Assembly (NCBI GenBank): GCA_035771165.1
Contig: JAWNZC010000014.1
Location: 2,207,001-2,271,000, forward strand
Direction: 5' to 3'
Length of the DNA: 64,000 nucleotides
DNA from: Paragorgia papillata
Lineage: Eukaryota; Cnidaria; Anthozoa; Scleralcyonacea; Coralliidae
This document shows positions 60,001 to 64,000 of this stretch, one piece after another. Under the pieces are notes generated by a model. It was not told where the DNA came from and ran no database searches. It worked only from the letters and a program-made list of their open reading frames with translations. Position numbers and translations under genes: made by a program. Each line of letters opens with the position of its first letter. Within the stretch, counting starts at the first letter, position 1.

Positions 60001-62663
60001 TATTTGACGTCACACAGTGGATCATTATCATAAATTTGTTTAGTCTTGATCCACCTTGTGATGTCACATCATATGTACTGTATTGTTACTAGTCTCAGTT
60101 CTTGCTGACATTTCAACTTAAGAAATGCAGCAAATGCTACGGATTGGCAACTTTAAATACAAAAATAAAGCACTTTCTAAACACGTAAAAACAAAGTGAG
60201 CAAATATAGCAATATCAGAGATTTCTATATTTTTATATTATGAAATAACGAAATTAGTGAAAATTTCATTTCATAAGCACTTTAAGGTATTTTTTATTAC
60301 AGTCGTGGACAAAAGTTTAAGACCACCCTTAAAAATTATACTTTTTTCCTTCTGGTGACTGTGATTGCATCAAAATGATAATGATTGCATCATCCACATG
60401 CTGGAGTACTGCAGCCACTTTGCATTTGATCACCGCTCATTACAGTTGCTTTTCTTGTGTTCTTTTATTTTCTGACATTCCATTATAATGGGTAAACTCT
60501 CACAGAAGTTCAGAGGGCTCAAATTGTGATTCTCCACCAGGAAGGGTATTCCGAAGGGCAGATAGACAGCACGCTGAAGTGTATACGTAGCAAGTCTGCT
60601 GTTCACAATGCACTGGTAAATTTCAAGTATTCTGGGACATATTTGGATAGAAAACGGTCTGGGTGTCCTAGTAAAACCACACCTAGGGATGACCACCTCA
60701 TAAGGCAGTGCTTTCAATGAGACGAGCGCGATCGCGCTCGCGCTCGCCCACACGCTCCCAAGTTCGTTCTGCCAGCGCGATTGATCGCGCTGGCAGGTAA
60801 GTAATTTGTCATAAAATGCGCTCGCAGATTATCTTCCACTGCCTAGAAATGGAGTAAATAAATGCTCAGTTGTATATAATATGAAAATAATGGAATATCT
60901 CTTGTTTACTCTGTGCAGGAGTATACAGTCTAGCTTATAAAAACAAATCAATAAACTGGCGGCGTGGTTTTGAACAACTTTATGCACGCATATTTACGAA
61001 TTATGGCATCCCAGGGATATAAATTGTTGTTGGTTTTATTAAATTAACGGGTTTAGGTATTAAATATTTTTAGTTTGTTTCTAGTGGCAGGCTAACTGCA
61101 CTCTCCAGTGACGTACTGTATTGTCTTGCTGCATATTGTTTAATTGATATTCGTATTATTAAAAACTAGCTGAAATCAGCAAAAATGTAAAATAGCGTTC
61201 GTTTGCTCACGGGGACATCCGCTGCATGTTCTGGCGTGGCAATATCGGGATAAACACTACAAAATCTCAAACTTTATGTTAGTTGTGCAGATGAAAACCA
61301 CAAATGACACTTAAAACATTGGTTTGAAGTTCATTTTTATGATAATAGACTGTTAAAATTGACCCAGGAAATGTAACAGGAAGTCATCAACATAAACCAC
61401 TTACCAGCGCTGTTTTTCAAGAAAAAACAAATCGCGCTGCCCAGTTGTGAAATCTGCTCTGGCGAGCGCGATGCATCGCGCTGGCGTATTTTATTCATTG
61501 AAAGCACTGTAAGGCGAATAGCTGTCCGGTCTCCAATGAGTTCTTCCAAGAAAATACATTTGGCACTTCTTCTAAAAGATACAGACATCTCTTCCAGGAC
61601 TGTAAGTTGATGTTTAGCTTGATTTAGTCAATGAATTCGGCTTAAAATCATGCAAACCTGCTAGAAAACCACACCTTACCCCTGCAATGAAGGTCAAATG
61701 GCTAACCATTGCGAAAAAACATGTTAGTTGGAAGGTGGAACAGTGGAGTTGAGTGTATTTTAAGATGAATCCAGTATCCAGCAGTTCAGCACTCGCAAGA
61801 GACATGTAAGCTGGTTGAAAGTATGCCAAGATGTCTGGAGATGGTTATTAAAAACAATGGTGCCAGGGTGCATTCCATGTCAACCCCACGCCGAAGATAA
61901 GTCACTGGTGTTCAGGTGCTGCACCAAGGGAGGTCAAGATGAATGCTGGCACCGGCACCACCCACTGACTTGTATAGTTGTATGGCTGTATATGTGCGCC
62001 GACCACAGTGTGATTATGCACCAGCACACCGAGCACTTTTGAAACTCACGCCGAAGATCTTCCGCATGACGTACATGGAATGCACCCTGGCTGGCAATGG
62101 TGGTCATACAAAGTCACAAAGTACTGACTCTGACAAACCAAGTACTGACTGATTCAAAAATTATATGTGCTTATGGTGTAAAACGCTTACCAGAAGACTT
62201 GTTTATACATAATTTCACTAATAAAACCCGTTAACTGACTCAATTAAAATACAATTTTGTTGTTTTTCAATGAAATATCACTGGTCACTGGTGGGCTTTA
62301 TACTTTTGTCCCACAACTGTATACAGCATACATATTAATCAGCTACGATAAACTGGAGACAGATTTATGCATACGTACCTTCTTAAAAGCGCTACTTCGC
62401 TTGATATATTCCAAAAGGTTCCCAAACACTTTATCATTCAAACCCGACTGCAACAAACTGATCTGTTCTTCCACTTCTCTCCACGTGTTCGTATAAAGTT
62501 CGTAACGAAGACGGCGGTGATCATCGGGTTCACCTATAATATCCGGGAGAGAACCGTGATGCCTTGATTCTAACTTACGCTTTCGAGGACTCAAAGATTT
62601 CGGGGGACGAATTACAAAACAACCTTTTGAAACTGAGCTGGTCAAAACAGAGTTTGTTGCCAT
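55250..62663 (-). CDS. ORC3: Origin recognition complex subunit 3, two exons
   Basis: ORC3 is a nuclear subunit of the six-protein origin recognition complex that loads the MCM helicase. Exon 1 is 62379-62663 (95 codons) and exon 2 is 55250-57091 (613 codons plus stop), joined in phase 0 (AAG/gtacgt ... atatag/ACT). The product is 708 aa; human ORC3 is 711. It starts MATNSVLTSSVSKGCFVIRP, like the vertebrate N-terminus (SKGCFV). Exon 2 begins TAKVKNEIPTGVFITGVNMP and has the ORC3 AAA+-like region with VVLIFEDFESFQPKALQDF, LLFGVATIPAVVHQLLPRSV and FLFHDFSLKKFILGLKF. It ends with HARFIQAVSELQFLGFIKAT and KRKTDHVARLTWGTC, the hallmark ORC3 C-terminus. As in other ORC3 proteins there is no canonical Walker A motif. 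Having only one intron is unusual for this gene. Confidence 0.95.
57092..58370. other. ORC3 intron, proximal part
   Basis: No coding signal. A direct repeat ATGTCAACAAAATTACAATT occurs near 58245-58310. The segment 57690-58060 is non-repetitive with no recognised motif. Confidence 0.4.
58375..59063 (-). mobile_element. Penelope-like element (PLE) 3' part, copy 1
   Basis: 5'-truncated copy containing an intact 160-codon stretch (58574-59056): KDYAVLPYIKGLTEPLKRLL, then the GIY-YIG-type endonuclease VVYQITCSDCSWNYIGETVR with FNTRRKEHIRNVKH, then WHTAITKNSDNNSKHLPEQY. The 3' UTR ends with GGCTGCAGACTGGTAGCCG and TTAATATTAAAACC on the - strand. PLEs encode an RT plus a GIY-YIG nuclease; only the nuclease remains. 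Confidence 0.85.
58574..59056 (-). CDS. PLE GIY-YIG endonuclease domain fragment
   Basis: 160 codons, no stop. The GIY-YIG signature is the Tyr of VVYQI and the YIGET segment, followed by the conserved Arg (TRRKEH) and a downstream C-terminal motif NHAWVNDHRVDFENGKIID. It is open to the point where the element is truncated, so it has no true start and probably no function. Confidence 0.75.
   Translation of the reverse strand: MEPNPNKDYAVLPYIKGLTEPLKRLLKPYDIQVTTKPLCTLEQIFPSVKDRPSLEDQTNVVYQITCSDCSWNYIGETVRTFNTRRKEHIRNVKHCKSGSNIANHAWVNDHRVDFENGKIIDKGNYRHRATLESWHTAITKNSDNNSKHLPEQYRFLVKKL
59070..59875 (+). mobile_element. PLE copy 2, head-to-head with copy 1
   Basis: Extends about 130 bases further into the RT thumb region (INALTSNGYPKKFLEEIK, KIPLPEELVKLFFDTVEP) than copy 1, then carries the same endonuclease and 3' UTR to TTAATATTAAAACCTGAGAA. 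Relative to copy 1 it lacks seven bases after GTGGAACC (near 59213), which shifts the frame, and it has several substitutions. Confidence 0.85.
59190..59678 (+). pseudogene. Frameshifted PLE endonuclease fragment
   Basis: After the 7-base deletion the frame LFFDTVEP runs to a stop at 59248-59250. The endonuclease continues in another frame (YAVLPYIKGLTEPLKRLLKP, VVYQIICSDCSWNYIGETGR) and ends at the same LVKKL stop as copy 1. Confidence 0.8.
60002..60295. mobile_element. Dispersed repeat, inverted copy of 32261-32510
   Basis: GTGGATCATTATCATAAATT, TTTGTTTAGTCTTGATCCAC, CACGTAAAAACAAAGTGAGC and TTTCATTTCATAAGCAC match the reverse of the eIF4A intron copy. It abuts the Tc1 element. Confidence 0.7.
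60526..60705 (+). pseudogene. Tc1 transposase N-terminal fragment
   Basis: The paired-like DNA-binding domain, containing EGYSEGQIDSTL and RSGCPSKTTPRDDHLIR, is open until the nested element. Joined to 61515 onward the frame continues DHLIR-RIAVRSP. Upstream frameshifts remove the start. Confidence 0.75.
60706..61509. mobile_element. 804-bp element nested in Tc1 (5-bp TAAGG duplication)
   Basis: Terminal inverted repeats CAGTGCTTTCAATGA / TCATTGAAAGCACTG lie between direct repeats TAAGG (60701-60705 and 61510-61514). Subterminal regions carry GCGCGATCGCGCTCG and GCGATGCATCGCGC palindromes. No ORF. The CAG terminus resembles hAT elements, which usually have 8-bp duplications; a 5-bp variant is possible but unproven. 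Confidence 0.8.
61515..62160 (+). pseudogene. Tc1 transposase, remainder
   Basis: Begins RIAVRSPMSSSKKIHLALLL and KDTDISSRTV, the linker after the DNA-binding domain, then breaks into several frames. A stop-free but out-of-context frame at 61815-62042 has no catalytic motif. Confidence 0.6.
62379..62663 (-). CDS. ORC3: ORC3 exon 1 (start codon)
   Basis: MATNSVLTSSVSKGCFVIRP through YELYTNTWREVEEQISLLQS to IKRSSAFKK, followed by the donor gtacgt. It matches the vertebrate N-terminal pattern SKGCFV...KRK...RFE.Y...W. The residues after FKK in the continuous ORF are intron. Confidence 0.95.
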
Positions 62664-63490
62664 TTTACATTCCTCTCATCGAAATTAAAATAACATTTTA
62701 ATTCACCAGAATTGTGACCAGGAGCCCGCGTTATTGTCGTGCGGTGGCGCTCTTGTGTGCTCCTGTACTTCAAATAATCAAAGTTTTATTATGGGTAACA
62801 AGCTATGGAGAACACTGAAGAGCATATTTTCTAAATTATCCAAAAACACAAAAACTAAACAAACTGTTTTCTATCTTTGCTTAATCAGCATATATTTTTT
62901 GCGTCAAAATTGTTATTACAGTAACGTCACGAACACAACTTTTATTATTAAAACTGAATAATTGAATAACTTAGTACACTGTCACTGATTTTAGCTATAT
63001 AATACTAGTCTACTCACTTGGCCTTAAAAGAACTATAACCCCCCCTACAAGTTTCTCCACAGATTTCACGAGAGTGGTCTTGGAGATGTACAATTGGGGG
63101 GGCAATCACCCCCCATTAGTAAAAGAGGAGTTTATTCCAGAAAAGGCGTTTATTCAATTACTACGATTACCACTACAGTCATTCTATAATTATAAAAACC
63201 TAAAAGTCGAGTTTATTCAGTATTATAGAATAGCCTGAAAATTGATAGCATGATAGATTGATGTCTTAGTAACTAAAGCGTCTCCGGGAATTTTTATCTG
63301 TTTTTAACTTCATCATCTTAAAGTCATTTCCGCTAGTGTATGCGGTTATTAGCGAGTTTAAGTATTCTTAGGAAAAGAAGAATCACGATGCAATGTTCCC
63401 TCTGACGTACGCGTCAGCTTTATTTAATCGTTGTTCACGTGAATACACAATGATTATTGTATCAGATCAAGAACTTTGGTCTTTGGTAGC
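62664..63490. other. Upstream spacer of ORC3
   Basis: Presumed ORC3 promoter side. No TATA box in a convincing place and no second gene recognised. Short C and G runs occur near 63040-63110. Confidence 0.45.
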
Positions 63491-64000
63491 CTAGGTAACC
63501 ATCCTAGCACTCACAGTCACCGTCACATGATCTGACAGACCAAAAGGGGGCAAGCTACTAGGGGTGGAATAATACTCGGATATGTTGGTAAATATTTGGT
63601 CCAGAGTGTTAGCGCCCCTAGTTGGAAAATCAATAATAGGCTTGAGATGGAAGGTTCTAACAGTTGTTCGAAGCATAGGTAGGAGGGTCCTGTTGAAGTC
63701 TCCTAACATTATGATTGCACTATTCGGGTATTTTGACTCCACCGTCTCCAAAGATGAGGTGAGATAATCCTTCATAGTGGCGTCATGGGCACCAGGGGGG
63801 TGATAAACCACACCAACTACGATGTTTGAAAAGCCGCGCGGCAGACGATTTGGTCTAAGGTCTGCCCAAAGAACTTCTTGATCTTCATTTTTAAGATCAG
63901 AGAGAATCTTACATTGGATGGAAGTCTTAACATACATACACACGCCCCCATGGAGCCTATTCACACGGTCCCGTCTGAAGAGCTGGTATCCATTGATGTT
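63491..64000 (-). pseudogene. Non-LTR retrotransposon APE-type endonuclease, partial (runs off the window)
   Basis: Open on the - strand from the window edge: NINGYQLFRRDRVNRLHGGV then CMYVKTSIQC, VVGVVYHPPGAHD, IIMLGDFNRTLLPML, FPTRGANTLDQIFTN and FGLSDHVTVTVSARMVT before a TAG. GDFN, the T(L)DxI segment and SDH are the catalytic motifs of exonuclease-III-like endonucleases of CR1/L2/Rex1-type elements. It stops right after the endonuclease, so the RT is missing or frameshifted. Confidence 0.8.

Larger units (their letters stand above)
60300..62319 (+). mobile_element. Tc1-like element interrupted by an 804-bp insertion
   Basis: Ends CAGTCGTGGACAAAAGTTTA and the inverse of ACTTTTGTCCCACAACTG, flanked by TA (60298-60299 and 62320-62321). 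Without the nested insertion it is about 1.2 kb, the right size for Tc1. The transposase N-terminal helix-turn-helix region is readable: VILHQEGYSEGQIDSTL, SKSAVHNALVNFKYSG, DRKRSGCPSKTTPRDDHLIR. After the insertion IAVRSPMSSSKKIHLALLLK follows. The rest is frameshifted and the catalytic acidic residues cannot be traced. It is an inactive copy within the ORC3 intron. Confidence 0.85.

Noticed and set aside
61815..62152. Independent genes from 70-75 codon ORFs
   Set aside because: They lie inside the decayed Tc1 transposase region and have no independent coding evidence.

Overview
The window is animal nuclear DNA: spliced genes with GT-AG introns, AT-rich introns packed with transposable elements (TEs), and element families typical of invertebrates (Penelope-like, DIRS-like, a non-LTR element with a restriction-like endonuclease, Tc1, TTAA and palindromic MITEs, a 5S-rRNA-derived SINE). 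The retroelement mix and the SINE resemble what is common in cnidarians, so a cnidarian, perhaps an anthozoan, is my best guess. This is inference only; a sponge or another marine invertebrate is not excluded.

Three host genes can be assembled. (1) On the + strand at 1133-19533 lies a three-exon gene for an unrecognised 519-residue, helix-rich protein with an internal duplication. (2) On the - strand at 21312-48143 lies a complete 12-exon eIF4A gene (420 aa, all DEAD-box motifs) stretched over 27 kb by TE-filled introns. (3) On the - strand at 55250-62663 lies a complete two-exon ORC3 gene (708 aa), whose 5.3 kb intron holds Penelope-like and Tc1 copies. A possible extra polyQ exon lies at 50499-50646 (-).

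The most striking structure is at 2206-16144. It is a 13.9 kb element with 16-bp perfect terminal inverted repeats starting CACGGGACG, a 3-bp AGA target duplication and dense TTTGCAAAT-type subterminal repeats, features that fit the CACTA/EnSpm superfamily. It sits inside coding exon 2 of gene 1. Removing it with one AGA copy restores an open exon that ends in a good splice donor, in phase with exon 3. The element has no visible transposase. It carries an 8.2 kb array of 5-mer (ACAAG/ACGAG) and 12-mer (CAAGACAAGATG) repeats with higher-order duplications, then further pentamer arrays (ACAGT, ACAAT, GCAGT, ACAAC) alternating with a conserved AT-rich tail.

Region by region: 1-1132 upstream spacer with a foldback element; 1133-19533 gene 1 with the inserted element; 19534-21311 spacer; 21312-48143 eIF4A with many MITEs, microsatellites and DIRS-like remnants (40-41.6 kb and 43.9-44.2 kb) in its introns; 48144-51400 spacer with poly-G and the polyQ exon; 51400-53100 decayed non-LTR element; 53850-54440 long palindrome; 54569-55005 TTAA element; 55250-62663 ORC3; 63491-64000 an APE-endonuclease fragment of another non-LTR element, cut by the window edge. 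eIF4A (translation initiation) and ORC3 (replication origin licensing) are housekeeping genes with no functional link to each other or to the TEs.
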